The translations under genes and the position numbers were made by a program. The notes below the pieces were generated by a model that was not told the DNA's origin, did no database searches, and was given only the letters and a program-made list of their open reading frames with translations. This document shows positions 47,457-61,354 of a DNA stretch of 64,000 nt, in pieces (position 1 is the stretch's first letter; each line of letters starts with the position of its first letter). The stretch covers positions 8,095,179 to 8,159,178 of the forward strand of contig CM017573.1 of assembly GCA_007844125.1 (NCBI GenBank), in the 5' to 3' direction. This DNA comes from Sinonovacula constricta (lineage: Eukaryota > Mollusca > Bivalvia > Cardiida > Solecurtidae).

Positions 47457-47597
47457 GTGAAATTTATCGCAGCGGCCAATTATGATCATTATAGCGACGT
47501 CCGGCTATTTCGGTGGAGGAAGATCCCAGACAAATGTCTAGAAAGAAACGCCGCCGCACCGCGTCAGATGGAAGATCTTCCTACATTAAGTCCGTCG
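47457..47597 (-). mobile_element. SINE S2, truncated by element B
   Basis: Preceded by a (GT)n run at 47437-47458. CAGCGGCCAATTATGATC and GACAAATGTCTAG match reverse S2. It stops at AGTCCGTCGGGG, where element B begins. Confidence 0.65.
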
Positions 47598-48115
47598 GGG
47601 TAGTTACACTAAATACTGACTGGAAGTAGAATGTGTTGCATGGACTTTTTCTTTTTAGAAACAGTCTGTTGCTATGTTTTGGCATTAAATTTCCTATTTT
47701 AAAGATAATCTTAATCTTTTGGTATCAAAAAGAAGCTGAAACTAAGAAGAATTAAAAGAAAGCAAAAGTCATTAACCCCTATGCACAATAATGGACTGAT
47801 CCACTTTTGCAGGAAGTACATACTTCATTGAAATTTGGGGGTTATCGACTGGCAATTTAGCGGTATGTGCATTCTATGAAGCAGAACCCTTTTACAAGTT
47901 GCAAAAGTTGCCTTGTTTCTGGGTCTTTCTGATAGACAATAAATAGCTTGTTTCACCTATATATGGTTATGGGGGTCCATCATAAATTGGTTATGGTGCA
48001 ATTTGTTTCCATCTTTTCGCGATTCACTATAGAATATAGAACAAACTTATTTAGTGGCATCTAACCTGGCATTTTTGGGATTATTCAGGGGAGACTATTA
48101 AATAATGTCTCATTA
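47595..48115 (+). mobile_element. Diverged element B joined to an F5 tail
   Basis: GTTACACTAAATACTGACTG start and TATTTAGTGGCATCTAACCT end match element B at lower identity than the satellite copies. 48075-48115 (ATTCAGGGGAGACTATT) is the end of an F5 element. Confidence 0.7.
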
Positions 48116-48349
48116 GTTAGAACCAATGGGTAGGTACCATACTTGGTGTGAATCTGGTCTGCAAAATTATGCTTGCAACAACTGATTGAGTTTCTGTTAT
48201 TGGCGGTGGTAATAAGTTCTAAAGGTCAACAGCAGAAGGGACAAGTCAGTTTTCAAATAACGAGGTACGCCTTTTAACGTTAACAAAATCGGTACAGTTT
48301 CTAAAATTGTATGGCGTATCTACGTCCTCGGATCTAGCAAAGAGCACAC

Positions 48350-48483
<134 letters not shown>

Positions 48484-48511
48484 TGTCAACTGACCGAACG
48501 TGTTGTGTTGG

Positions 48512-48720
48512 TTACAATTTTACCAGCTTCAACATTTTTTCTAACCTATCCTTGTCATAAAAAGTACAAATGTCCCAAACTACGGAAGCATATTCTAGTA
48601 TGGGCCTTAAAATGTCAAGTTGATTAAGTGTTGCTCTGTTCACCTGAAATTTAAGTTTTCTTAAGATGCCTAATGTTTTAGAAGCTAATGGCATTTCATT
48701 GTTTTTGTGTGTCATTTGCA
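48512..48720 (-). pseudogene. Non-LTR retrotransposon RT C-terminal fragment
   Basis: The minus frame contains [30 protein letters not shown] and [10 protein letters not shown], the familiar post-RT segment of jockey/CR1-type LINE proteins ([13 protein letters not shown]). A second copy lies at 49740-49955 with an extra base in an A-run that breaks the frame. Truncated and inactive. Confidence 0.7.
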
Positions 48721-51245
48721 GTCATTGGCATTTATTTAGTAATTATAAAAGAATCTTGTGATTTGATGAGATGTTGTTCGCTATGGACTTACAATAGACA
48801 GTTGTAAATAACTGCTCGGCTGTAACTGATATTATAATTACATATTATTTATGTATCGATTATAATCATAGGTTTGAGTTTGTATAGATACAATTGTTTG
48901 CTAATTATCTTAATTAGAAGAGAATTTTCACACGAATTGATATTGTTAAACATCACTAGCCGAGTGATACGCAATTGAAGGTACGCTCTGTATATTATAT
49001 TATAATGTTTGTATTAACTTGGTATTGGTACTTAATATATAAATTGATTTGATAAGCGAATTTGAGTATTGTTATGTACTTATCACATATTAAATATTAA
49101 TGACTATAATACAATTCTGTAATCAAATGTTGTTTTAGGTCTTTATTTATACCTTCGCTAAAGTAACGACCCTGAGAAAATTAAGTCGCGGAATATTAAT
49201 AAAACACATTATAAATATCGCCATTCTAAAGGTTTAAAATCTAACATCGAAAAGAAAACAGCATTACCTTATTTGTAAGTATAGACACTACTGCCAATGC
49301 AATCCGTAAATGAAATGTCTTTTCAAGCGAGTTTGGCGTTTAAATACAGTCTTCGCAATCAGGGAACAATTGCAGTTTTCGCTTACTCTTGGATGCCCTC
49401 GGCTGCTGTCGACCAATCGTTACCTCTCACCAACTTGGCAGCTATCCAAACAATGTTGGGCAGCCAACTGATCGTTATTTTTAGTATCTCGTTATTTTTA
49501 GTATTCAAATAAGAGGTACGCCTTTTAACGTTAACAAAATCGGTACAGTTTCTAAGATTGTATGGCGTATCTACGTCCTCGGATCTAGGAAAGAGCACTC
49601 TCCGAAATAAGGCACCATGTTAGTTTTTATTTTAAAAGTTTACAACTCTTTGGTATTTCCTTCGTTCGCTTAAAGTTACATAGCCTAAATCTTTACATAT
49701 ATATATACATTTGTCAACTGACTAAACGTGTTGTGTCGGTTACAATTTTACCAGCTTCAACATTTTTTCTAACCAATCCTTGTCATAAAAAGTACAAATG
49801 TCCCAAACTACGGAAGCATATTCTAGTATGGGCCTTAAAAATGTCATGTTGATTAAGTGTTGCTCTGTTCACCTGAAATTTTAGTTTTCTTGAGATGCCT
49901 AATGTTTTAGAAGCTAATGGCATTTTATTGTTTTTGTGTGTCATTTGCAGTCATTGGCATTTATTTAGTAATTATCAAAGAATCTTGTGATTTGATGAGA
50001 TGTTGTTCGCTGTGGACTTACAATAGACAGTTGTAAATAGCTACTCGGCTGTAACTGATATTATAATTACATATTATTTACGTATTAATTATAATCATAG
50101 ATTTGAGTTTGTATAGATACAATTGTTTGCTAATTATCTTAATTAGAAGAGAATTTTCACACGAAGTGATATTGTTAAACATCACTAGCCGAGGGATACG
50201 CAATTGAAGGTACGCTCTGTATATTATATTATAATGTTTGTATTAACTTGGTATTGGTACTTAATATATAAATTTGATTTGATAAGCGAATTTGAATATT
50301 GTAATGTACTTATCACATATTAAATATTAATGACTATAATATAATTCTGTAATCAAATGTTGTTTTAGGTCTTTATTTATACCTTCGTAATTAAACAATT
50401 GTAAGGTTTGTAAACCGTAGGGGTAAAACAATCTACTAACATAGACGGTCTATATGGAGAACTAGGCCGACTTCCTATGAAAATAATTAGATATATTCAT
50501 ATGATTAAATATTGGGTAAAGTAAAAATAGTTAACTCTGATAATCTGATAATATTAGAAATATTGGAAAATATATTATATTAGCTTTCAAAATCCGTAAT
50601 AAACAATAATATTGTTCTTCCCGAAAAACAAACGTGTAATTGCACTACTGATCACAACTGTTTATATGTTTTAATATTTGGCTTTATGTATTGTTTGTAT
50701 ATGCATTATGCCAATAAAGTATATAAAGTAAAAAAATAAAGTTTAACGGATCGCTAAAGTAACGACCCTGAGAAAATTAAGTCGCGGAATATTAATAAAA
50801 CACAACGCATTCAGAACTAAACGAAGACGTACAAAAAGCTAACCACTAAACGATTATGCGCAAAGGCCACCATTGTAGCCGATTCGAGAAGTAAGCTTAA
50901 ACAGAATTAATAAATTAATTAAATAATCAAACGCTGAAATCGAATTGTCGGGCTACAAATTATAAATATCGCCATTCTAAAGGTTTAAAATCTAACATCG
51001 AAAAGAAAACAGCATTACCTTATTTGTAAGTATAGACACTACTGCCAATGCAATCCGTAAATGAAATGTCTTTTCAAGCGAGTTTGGCGTTTAAATACAC
51101 GTTGAGTCGTCGCTCTTTCTCTCGGACGCCCTCGGCTGCTAATCAACCAATCGTTACCTCTCACCAACTTGGCAGCTATCCCAATAGTCTTTGTCAGCTC
51201 ATTTAGTACTGTCAGTGATTTCTTAAACCGCCTGCATTTTGAAAG

Positions 51246-52094
51246 TTGAAGTTCAAGTTTTATGGTTGCGAACTGTGGTCACATTATTCACGCAGTGATA
51301 TAAACGCTCTACAAAGAGACCATATGTTTTGCTTGAAAACAATGCAAGGACTTCGTATGTCTACGAACTCAATGTTTGTTTTGTTAGCTGCAGGCATGCT
51401 AGATGTGGAGACAATAGTAGATAAACGAAAACTTATCTTCTTTGGACAGTTATGTAGATTGTGTGACAAATATCTCGCCAAGAAAGTGTTTATTCATAGG
51501 CTGGTACGGTACTTTAACATAGACAATCAGTGCCTCGGTTTTATTCCAGATATTGTAAGAATACTCTCAAAATATCAGTTAACAAACTGTGTAATTGACT
51601 TTCTTAATGGTGGCACCTTCCCCTCCAAGAATGCGTGGAAACTAACTGTGAAACGCCACGTTGAAGATAAGTCCTTTATTGTTATGGCTGACAAGCTGGG
51701 CGATGCCGAGTGGTTGAGGCCCAGTATCGTGTTGCCAGGACAGTGTTCCCCCTTATACAAGACAGGGATTTATGTGCCTACATTGTGTCGGACCTTAATG
51801 TGTGCCGTGGGTAATTTAGTTTCTAGAAAATTCCCTCAGAAATGTAACCTTTGCTCGTTGATAACGACGGACCTAATACAACATAAACTGTTGCTGTGTC
51901 ACAAGAATTATTGTGAAAGAGAGACTCTCATTGTTTTGTACATCAACAGAGTTGGTTTGGTGTCTTTTTCGCGATTAATGCATGACAGCATCTCCGGACA
52001 ATGTCAGTTGCTGATGAAAACAGCTTTAAGCAATGATCTACACAGGCTTGTAAATCCATCTCTAGCCTGGTGCCTTTATCGGATGCTGCATTAG
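51246..52094 (+). pseudogene. LINE ORF2 C-terminal part (282 codons)
   Basis: YGCELWSHYSRSDINALQRD and RKLIFFGQLCRL resemble the thumb/C-terminal region of non-LTR retrotransposon proteins. CNLCSLITTDLIQHKLLLCH could be the usual C-terminal Cys/His motif (C-x2-C-x8-H-x5-C/H). The first five codons come from the target-site duplication, not the element. RT catalytic motifs and the endonuclease are missing, so it is not autonomous. The frame is intact to its own stop. Confidence 0.8.
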
Positions 52095-53156
52095 TGTTGA
52101 TATGCTTACAGAGACACATCTTTGTGCAAAACAAATACTGACAATTCTAATACTCTATACGTGCATATATGTATGTTTCAGATCGTGTCTTCTGGAGTTC
52201 AGAAGGTCCAACAATTTCACCAACATTATTGCTCTTACTTACAATGTAAAACTTTTCATTTTTAATAGTACGTTTTCATTACTTGTTGCGAGACTATGCT
52301 TCTTGTGATAAATTTGTATACTCGGTTAATGTTGTAACCATTATTGTCTATTCTGTTCCTATTAGTTATGGATCTTACTTTTCGTTTCGGTAAGGTCTCT
52401 TTTATTCTATTTTCTTACATTAGTATTGTACTAATGCAAGCGTGTGTTTTTTTTTTGGCAACCGCACTCTGTAAATCATAACGATTCTTCCATTTCGTTT
52501 CGGTAAGAATTACCATTGTTTTACAAGTGCTAGTATAACGTGTATTAATCCACTTTCTGCTAAACCAGAAGCACTTAGCATATGCACGTACTTGCTGTTA
52601 ATGTCTACTCTTATTAGTGTGGTAGACTATGAGAATTACTTCTTATGAATGGAAATGGCCTTGTTAACTTAACAATAATATAATAACTTAACTTAACAAT
52701 AATCCTGCTTTTGATAAACGTAGAACATTGCACACATTCTTGCAGCTGTATTGATTAATATATTGTTCTGCTTGCCATTGTCAACCTTGGTAAATACGGT
52801 TCATATTACATAAGAGGTTTAAATCTGAGTGTAAATTCTAAATAAGTAAATACAAACTCGTATGAACTTTTTTTCTGTTATGAGTTTACTGTCTTGACTC
52901 TATGGTCAAAGCTATGCCTATTGTCTATTTGTAAGTTGATTTAATTGTTTTGTTATACCTATGTATAATGTTGTTTGTTTTTTGTTTGTTTTGTTTTTTC
53001 GTTTTTTTTTATTATTATCACGTAACATCTTCAATGTAACACATTGTAGTGTGTAAATTGTAGTTCTATTTAAATAATGTATTATATTGTTCTTGTATTG
53101 TACATATGCATTATGCTCTCCAGTATTTGGAGGTAATAAAAGATATCTATCTATCT
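51262..53156 (+). mobile_element. 5'-truncated LINE with 54-bp target-site duplications
   Basis: The insert is flanked by identical 54-bp sequences at 51208-51261 and 53157-53210 (ACTGTCAGTGATTTCTTAAA at the start, GTTGAAGTTCAAGTTTT at the end). It encodes a LINE C-terminus, then a ~1-kb 3' UTR, and ends AGATATCTATCTATCT, a tetranucleotide tail. The near-perfect duplications suggest a young insertion. Confidence 0.88.
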
Positions 53157-53340
53157 ACTGTCAGTGATTTCTTAAACCGCCTGCATTTTGAAAGTTGAAG
53201 TTCAAGTTTTTCGATTTTCCCAAGGTTACGGAAATGGCCGAGTTGTTACGATTGTTGGCAGCTAGCCAACTGATCGTTATTTTTTCACGCTGTGTACTAC
53301 CGCTGGACTATGTGCTTGCCAGGGGTGCGTTCAGTATGGC

Positions 53341-53370
53341 AAACCGTAGCGTTACGTTTCGCTACGGTTT
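53341..53370. repeat. Perfect 11-bp hairpin left of the satellite
   Basis: AAACCGTAGCG and CGCTACGGTTT are exact inverted copies around an 8-nt loop. Located 17 bp before the first element B. Confidence 0.85.
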
Positions 53371-53386
53371 GAAACGGTTCGTATTT

Positions 53387-53868
53387 TTAAAGGGGTGGTA
53401 CCACTAAATACCGACCGGAAGTAGAATGTGTGACATTGGACTTTTTCTCTTTAGTAACAGTCTGTTGCTATGTTTTGGCATTAAATTTCCTATTTTGAAG
53501 GGTAATCTGAACCTTTTGGTATCAAAAGGAAGCTGAAACTATGTAGAATTAAAAGAAAGCAAAAGTCTTTAACCCCTATGCACAATAATGGACTGATCCA
53601 CTTGTACAGGAAGTACATATTTCATTGAAAGTTGGCGGTTACCGACTGGCAATTTGGCGGTATGCGCAGTCTATGAAGCTGAACCTTCTTACAAGTTGCA
53701 AAAGTTGCCTTATTTCTGGGTCTTTCTGATAGGCAATAAATAGCTCATTTCACCTATATATGGTTATGGGGGTCCATCATAACTTGGTCATGGTGCAATT
53801 TGTTTCCATCTTTTCGCGATTCACTATAGAATATAGAACAAACTTATTTAGTGTCGTCTAACCTTTAA
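53387..53868 (+). mobile_element. Element B copy 1 at the satellite's left edge
   Basis: Begins TTAAAGGGGTGG and ends GTCTAACCTTTAA, so both ends are TTAA with a short inverted AAAGG/CCTTT. No coding capacity is conserved. The left flank is unique sequence, unlike copies 2-4. Confidence 0.75.
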
Positions 53869-56478
53869 GCGACATTTCCGGAAGAATCTTCATCTGTACC
53901 TTTGGCTTGAAAATGACTGAAAATGGGTAAATCCTTATAACAATGGTGTTCTATCAATGAATTTTGCCATTTGAAGACATTTCAGAAATAAATTAACTGT
54001 TTTGTCTGAATTTAGGGGTTCTGATATGAAAATGTGCCTGAAAAATGAAGAAATGCTCAAAAAAGACTCCAACCATGACCCAACATGTATATTGGGTGTC
54101 ATTTAGTCTAAAGATAATGAGTTTTGATGATACTTTTCATTATTGTATCTTTATTTTCTGAAAAACATGCATTTTAGTGACCTTAACCTGTACCAGGATC
54201 CATTTTCATACAACAGTAAAAGGAGTCAAATGTGCTGGGAACAGACACTGGCACATACAGTGTCACATACCAAAATTATAGTTTTGCACATAAATGATCC
54301 TCTTTTCTACTTTTCTGAGTTATATATAATACAACAAGCATTATTCTTCATGTTTACACCTTACTGTGATAGTTAGAAACAAAAATTAAGTTGAAATCTG
54401 GATAAAATGCCATGTAAACAATATGTGATTGTTTTTTTCATTTTTTAAAACCTGTTTTGAACAGGTCAGCATTATATTCTTGACAAAGAAGGGGCTCCAA
54501 CATATAACTGTGTGCTTTGAAGTGTTCTGCATTCACCAAGGATAGCTTAATATTCCTTAAAACCTTACAACCATGCCTTTCTGGAATGCAGATATTGAAA
54601 GCGCTCTCTCAGTAAGACTGAGTTATGACCCAGACCTTGGCCGGATTGTGCCGCCTTAGAGATTTGCACCTACTCTATGTGACATCTAATGACAATTCTT
54701 CTACATTTTCATTACACAATAGAATCATGATATGTTAGAATAACTGTCTGGTACTTGGTGCAGTATTTTTTTGTGACTTAGCAGATACTATGCACTTTAG
54801 GATGGATTTTTCTGCATTTTTGAGACAAATCTTCAAAATTATCAATTTTTTAATCAATAAATACAATAAAATTAATAAAAATCATTTTAAATGTTAATTT
54901 AGTTGTCCAGTCTAATCAATAATACATAAAATAGTCACATGCATGTTAATATGCTGTTTTGAGTGTAAGTTGTTCTACATTTTTAAATAGAGATTTTCAC
55001 TGGAAAAAGGGCCATGAAAATGCACTGTGTCCAAAAAATACTGGTATGCAAAAATGACCCCCATTTCATTAATTTTGATGAAAAATATAAAAGATTTCAT
55101 CCTTTCATTGGAAATATATTACCCTTTAAGAAAATATTGTTTTAAAGGAGTTTTGAAGCAATAAGTGATGCTTTAAGCGACATTTCCGGAAGAATCTTCA
55201 TCTGTACCTTTGGCTTGAAAATGACTGAAAATGGGTAAATCCTTATAACAATGGTGTTCTATCAATGAATTTTGCCATTTGAAGACATTTCAGAAATAAA
55301 TTAACTGTTTTGTCTGAATTTAGGGGTTCTGATATGAAAATGTGCCTGAAAAATGAAGAAATGCTCAAAAAAGACTCCAACCATCACCCAACATGTATAT
55401 TGGGTGTCATTAAGTCTAAAGATAATGAGTTTTGATGATACTTTTCATTATTGTATCTTTATTTTCTGAAAAACATGCATTTTAGTGACCTTAACCTGTA
55501 CCAGGATCCATTTTCATACAACAGTAAAAGGAGTCAAATGTGCTGGGAACAGACACTGGCACATACAGTGTCACATACCAAAATTATAGTTTTGCACATA
55601 AATGATCCTCTTTTCTACTTTTCTGAGTTATATATAATACAACAAGCATTATTCTTCATGTTTACACCTTACTGTGATAGTTAGAAACAAAAATTAAGTT
55701 GAAATCTGGATAAAAAGCCATGTAAACAATATGTGATTGTTTTTTTCATTTTTTATAACCTGTTTTGAACAGGTCAGCATTATATTCTTGACATAGAAGG
55801 GGCTCCAACATATAACTGTGTGCTTTGAAGTGTTCTGCATTCACCAAGGATAGCTTAATATTCCTTAAAACCTTACAACCATGCCTTTCTGGAATGCAGA
55901 TATTGAAAGCGCTCTCTCAGTAAGACTGAGTTATGACCCAGACCTTGGCCGGATTGTGCCGCCTTAGAGATTTGCACCTACTCTATGTGACATCTAATGA
56001 CAATTCTTCTACATTTTCATTACTAAATAGAATCATGATATGTTAGAATAACTGTCTGGTATTTGGTGCAGTATTTTTTGTGACTTAGCAGATACTATGC
56101 ACTTTAGGATGGATTTTTCTGCATTTTTGAGACAAATCTTCAAAAATATCAATTTTTTAATCAATAAATACAATAAAATTAATAAAAATCATTTTAAATG
56201 TTAATTTAGTTGTCCAGTCTAATCAATAATACATAAAATAGTCACATGCATGTTAATATGCTGTTTTGAGTGTAAGTTGTTCTACATTTTTAAATAGAGA
56301 TTTTCACTGGAAAAAGGGCCATGAAAATGCACTGTCTCCAAAAAATACTGGTATGCAAAAATGACCCCCATTTCATTAATTTTGATGAAAAATATAAAAG
56401 ATTTCATCCTTTCATTGGAAATATATTACCCTTTAAGAAAATATTGTTTTAAAGGAGTTTTGAAGCAATAAGTTATGC

Positions 56479-56958
56479 TTAAAGGGGTGGTTCCACTAAA
56501 TACCGACCGGAAGTAGAATGTGTGACATGGACTTTTTCTCTTTAGTAACAGTCTGTTGCTATGTTTTGGCATTAAATTTCCTATTTTGAAGATAATCTGA
56601 ACCTTTTGGTATCAAAAGGAAGCTGAAACTATGTAGAATTAAAAGAAAGCAAAAGTCTTTAACCCCTATGCACAATAATGGACTGATCCACTTGTACAGG
56701 AAGTACATATTTCATTGAAAGTTGGCGGTTACCGACTGGCAATTTGGCGGTATGCGCAGTCTATGAAGCTGAACCTTCTTACAAGTTGCAAAAGTTGCCT
56801 TATTTCTGGGTCTTTCTGATAGGCAATAAATAGCTCATTTCACCTATATATGGTTATGGGGGTCCATCATAACTTGGTCATGGTGCAATTTGTTTCCATC
56901 TTTTCGCGATTCACTATAGAATATAGAACAAACTTATTTAGTGTCGTCTAACCTTTAA
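56479..56958 (+). mobile_element. Element B copy 2 inside the satellite
   Basis: TTAA-bounded insert between ...AAGTTATGC and GCGACATTTCC. Junctions without B read GTGATGC-TTTAA-GCGACA, so TTAA is duplicated at the insertion. Confidence 0.85.
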
Positions 56959-59900
56959 GCGACATTTCCGGAAGAATCTTCATCTGTACCTTTGGCTTGA
57001 AAATGACTGAAAATGGGTAAATCCTTATAACAATGGTGTTCTATCAATGAATTTTGCCATTTGAAGACATTTCAGAAATAAATTAACTGTTTTGTCTGAA
57101 TTTAGGGGTTCTGATATGAAAATGTGCCTGAAAAATGAAGAAATGCTCAAAAAAGACTCCAACCATGACCCAACATGTATATTGGGTGTCATTTAGTCTA
57201 AAGATAATGAGTTTTGATGATACTTTTCATTATTGTATCTTTATTTTCTGAAAAACATGCATTTTAGTGACCTTAACCTGTACCAGGATCCATTTTCATA
57301 CAACAGTAAAAGGAGTCAAATGTGCTGGGAACAGACACTGGCACATACAGTGTCACATACCAAAATTATAGTTTTGCACATAAATGATCCTCTTTTCTAC
57401 TTTTCTGAGTTATATATAATACAACAAGCATTATTCTTCATGTTTACACCTTACTGTGATAGTTAGAAACAAAAATTAAGTTGAAATCTGGATAAAAAGC
57501 CATGTAAACAATATGTGATTGTTTTTTTCATTTTTTATAACCTGTTTTGAACAGGTCAGCATTATATTCTTGACAAAGAAGGGGCTCCAACATATAACTG
57601 TGTGCTTTGAAGTGTTCTGCATTCACCAAGGATAGCTTAATATTCCTTAAAACCTTACAACCATGCCTTTCTGGAATGCAGATATTGAAAGCGCTCTCTC
57701 AGTAAGACTGAGTTATGACCCAGACCTTGGCCGGATTGTGCCGCCTTAGAGATTTGCACCTACTCTATGTGACATCTAATGACAATTCTTCTACATTTTC
57801 ATTACTAAATAGAATCATGATATGTTAGAATAACTGTCTGGTATTTGGTGCAGTATTTTTTGTGACTTAGCAGATACTATGCACTTTAGGATGGATTTTT
57901 CTGCATTTTTGAGACAAATCTTCAAAAATATCAATTTTTTAATCAATAAATACAATAAAATTAATAAAAATCATTTTAAATGTTAATTTAGTTGTCCAGT
58001 CTAATCAATAATACATAAAATAGTCACATGCATGTTAATATGCTGTTTTGAGTGTAAGTTGTTCTACATTTTTAAATAGAGATTTTCACTGGAAAAAGGG
58101 CCATGAAAATGCACTGTGTCCAAAATATACTGGTATGCAAAAATGACCACCATTTCATTAATTTTGATGAAAAAATAAAAAAGATTTCATCCTTTCATTG
58201 GAAATATATTACCCTTTAAGAAAATATTGTTTTAAAGGAGTTTTGAAGCAATAAGTGATGCTTTAAGCGACATTTCCGGAAGAATCTTCATCTGTACCTT
58301 TGGCTTGAAAATGACTGAAAATGGGTAAATCCTTATAACAATGGTGTTTTATCAATGAATTTTGCCATTTGAAGACATTTCAGAAATAAATTAACTGTTT
58401 AGTCTGAATTTAGGGGTTCTGATATGAAAATGTGCCTGAAAAATGAAGAAATGCTCAAAAAAGACTCCAACCATCACCCAACATGTATATTGGGTGTCAT
58501 TAAGTCTAAAGATAATGAGTTTTGATGATACTTTTCATTATTGTATCTTTATTTTCTGAAAAACATGCATTTTAGTGACCTTAACCTGTACCAGGATCCA
58601 TTTTCATACAACAGTAAAAGGAGTCAAATGTGCTGGGAACAGACACTGGCACATACAGTGTCACATACCAAAATTATAGTTTTGCACATAAATGATCCTC
58701 TTTTCTACTTTTCTGAGTTATATATAATACAACAAGCATTATTCTTCATGTTTACACCTTACTGTGATAGTTAGAAACAAAAATTAAGTTGAAATCTGGA
58801 TAAAAAGCCATGTAAACAATATGTGATTGTTTTTTTCATTTTTTATAACCTGTTTTGAACAGGTCAGCATTATATTCTTGACATAGAAGGGGCTCCAACA
58901 TATAACTGTGTGCTTTGAAGTGTTCTGCATTCACCAAGGATAGCTTAATATTCCTTAAAACCTTACAACCATGCCTTTCTGGAATGCAGATATTGAAAGC
59001 GCTCTCTCAGTAAGACTGAGTTATGACCCAGACCTTGGCCGGATTGTGCCGCCGTAGAGATTTGCACCTACTCTATGTGACATCTAATGACAATTCTTCT
59101 ACATTTTCATTACTAAATAGAATCATAATATGTTAGAATAACTGTCTGGTATTTGGTGCAGTATTTTTTGTGACTTAGCAGATACTATGCACTTTAGGAT
59201 GGATTTTTCTGCATTTTTGAGACAAATCTTCAAAATTATCAATTTTTTAATCAATAAATACAATAAAATTAATAAAAATCATTTTAAATGTTAATTTAGT
59301 TGTCCAGTCTAATCAATAATACATAAAATAGTCACATGCATGTTAATATGCTGTTTTGAGTGTAAGTTGTTCTACATTTTTAAATAGAGATTTTCACTGG
59401 AAAAAGGGCCATGAAAATGCACTGTGTCCAAAAAATACTGGTATGCAAAAATGACCCCCATTTCATTAATTTTGATAAAAAAAAAAAAAAGATTTCATCC
59501 TTTCATTGGAAATATATTACCCTTTAAGAAAATATTGTTTTAAAGGAGTTTTGAAGCAATAAGTGATGCTTTAAGCGACATTTCCGGAAGAATCTTCATC
59601 TGTACCTTTGGCTTGAAAATGACTGAAAATGGGTAAATCCTTATAACAATGGTGTTTTATCAATGAATTTTGCCATTTGAAGACATTTCAGAAATAAATT
59701 AACTGTTTAGTCTGAATTTAGGGGTTCTGATATGAAAATGTGCCTGAAAAATGAAGAAATGCTCAAAAAAGACTCCAACCATGACCCAACATGTATATTG
59801 GGTGTCATTTAGTCTAAAGATAATGAGTTTTGATGATACTTTTCATTATTGTATCTTTATTTTCTGAAAAACATGCATTTTAGTGACCTTAACCTGTACC

Positions 59901-60874
59901 AGGATCCATTTTCATACAACAGTAAAAGGAGTCAAATGTGCTGGGAACAGACACTGGCACATACAGTGTCACATACCAAAATTATAGTTTTGCACATAAA
60001 TGATCCTCTTTTCTACTTTTCTGAGTTATATATAATACAACAAGCATTATTCTTCATGTTTACACCTTACTGTGATAGTTAGAAACAAAAATTAAGTTGA
60101 AATCTGGATAAAAAGCCATGTAAACAATATGTGATTGTTTTTTTCATTTTTTATAACCTGTTTTGAACAGGTCAGCATTATATTCTTGACAAAGAAGGGG
60201 CTCCAACATATAACTGTGTGCTTTGAAGTGTTCTGCATTCACCAAGGATAGCTTAATATTCCTTAAAACCTTACAACCATGCCTTTCTGGAATGCAGATA
60301 TTGAAAGCGCTCTCTCAGTAAGACTGAGTTATGACCCAGACCTTGGCCGGATTGTGCCGCCTTAGAGATTTGCACCTACTCTATGTGACATCTAATGACA
60401 ATTCTTCTACATTTTCATTACTAAATAGAATCATGATATGTTAGAATAACTGTCTGGTATTTGGTGCAGTATTTTTTGTGACTTAGCAGATACTATGCAC
60501 TTTAGGATGGATTTTTCTGCATTTTTGAGACAAATCTTCAAAAATATCAATTTTTAATCAATAAATACAATAAAATTAATAAAAATCATTTTAAATGTTA
60601 ATTAGTTGTCCAGTCTAATCAATAATACATAAAATAGTCACATGCATGTTAATATGCTGTTTTGAGTGTAAGTTGTTCTACATTTTTAAATAGAGATTTT
60701 CACTGGAAAAAGGGCCATGAAAATGCACTGTGTCCAAAATATACTGGTATGCAAAAATGACCACCATTTCATTAATTTTGATGAAAAATACAAAAGATTT
60801 CATCCTTTCATTGGAAATATATTACCCTTTAAGAAAATATTGTTTTAAAGGAGTTTTGAAGCAATAAGTTATGC

Positions 60875-61354
60875 TTAAAGGGGTGGTTCCACTAAATACC
60901 GACCGGAAGTAGAATGTGTGACATGGACTTTTTCTCTTTAGTAACAGTCTGTTGCTATGTTTTGGCATTAAATTTCCTATTTTGAAGATAATCTGAACCT
61001 TTTGGTATCAAAAGGAAGCTGAAACTATGTAGAATTAAAAGAAAGCAAAAGTCTTTAACCCCTATGCACAATAATGGACTGATCCACTTGTACAGGAAGT
61101 ACATATTTCATTGAAAGTTGGCGGTTACCGACTGGCAATTTGGCGGTATGCGCAGTCTATGAAGCTGAACCTTCTTACAAGTTGCAAAAGTTGCCTTATT
61201 TCTGGGTCTTTCTGATAGGCAATAAATAGCTCATTTCACCTATATATGGTTATGGGGGTCCATCATAACTTGGTCATGGTGCAATTTGTTTCCATCTTTT
61301 CGCGATTCACTATAGAATATAGAACAAACTTATTTAGTGTCGTCTAACCTTTAA
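60875..61354 (+). mobile_element. Element B copy 3 inside the satellite
   Basis: Same junctions as copy 2, so it descends from the same insertion event and was copied with the satellite unit. Confidence 0.85.
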
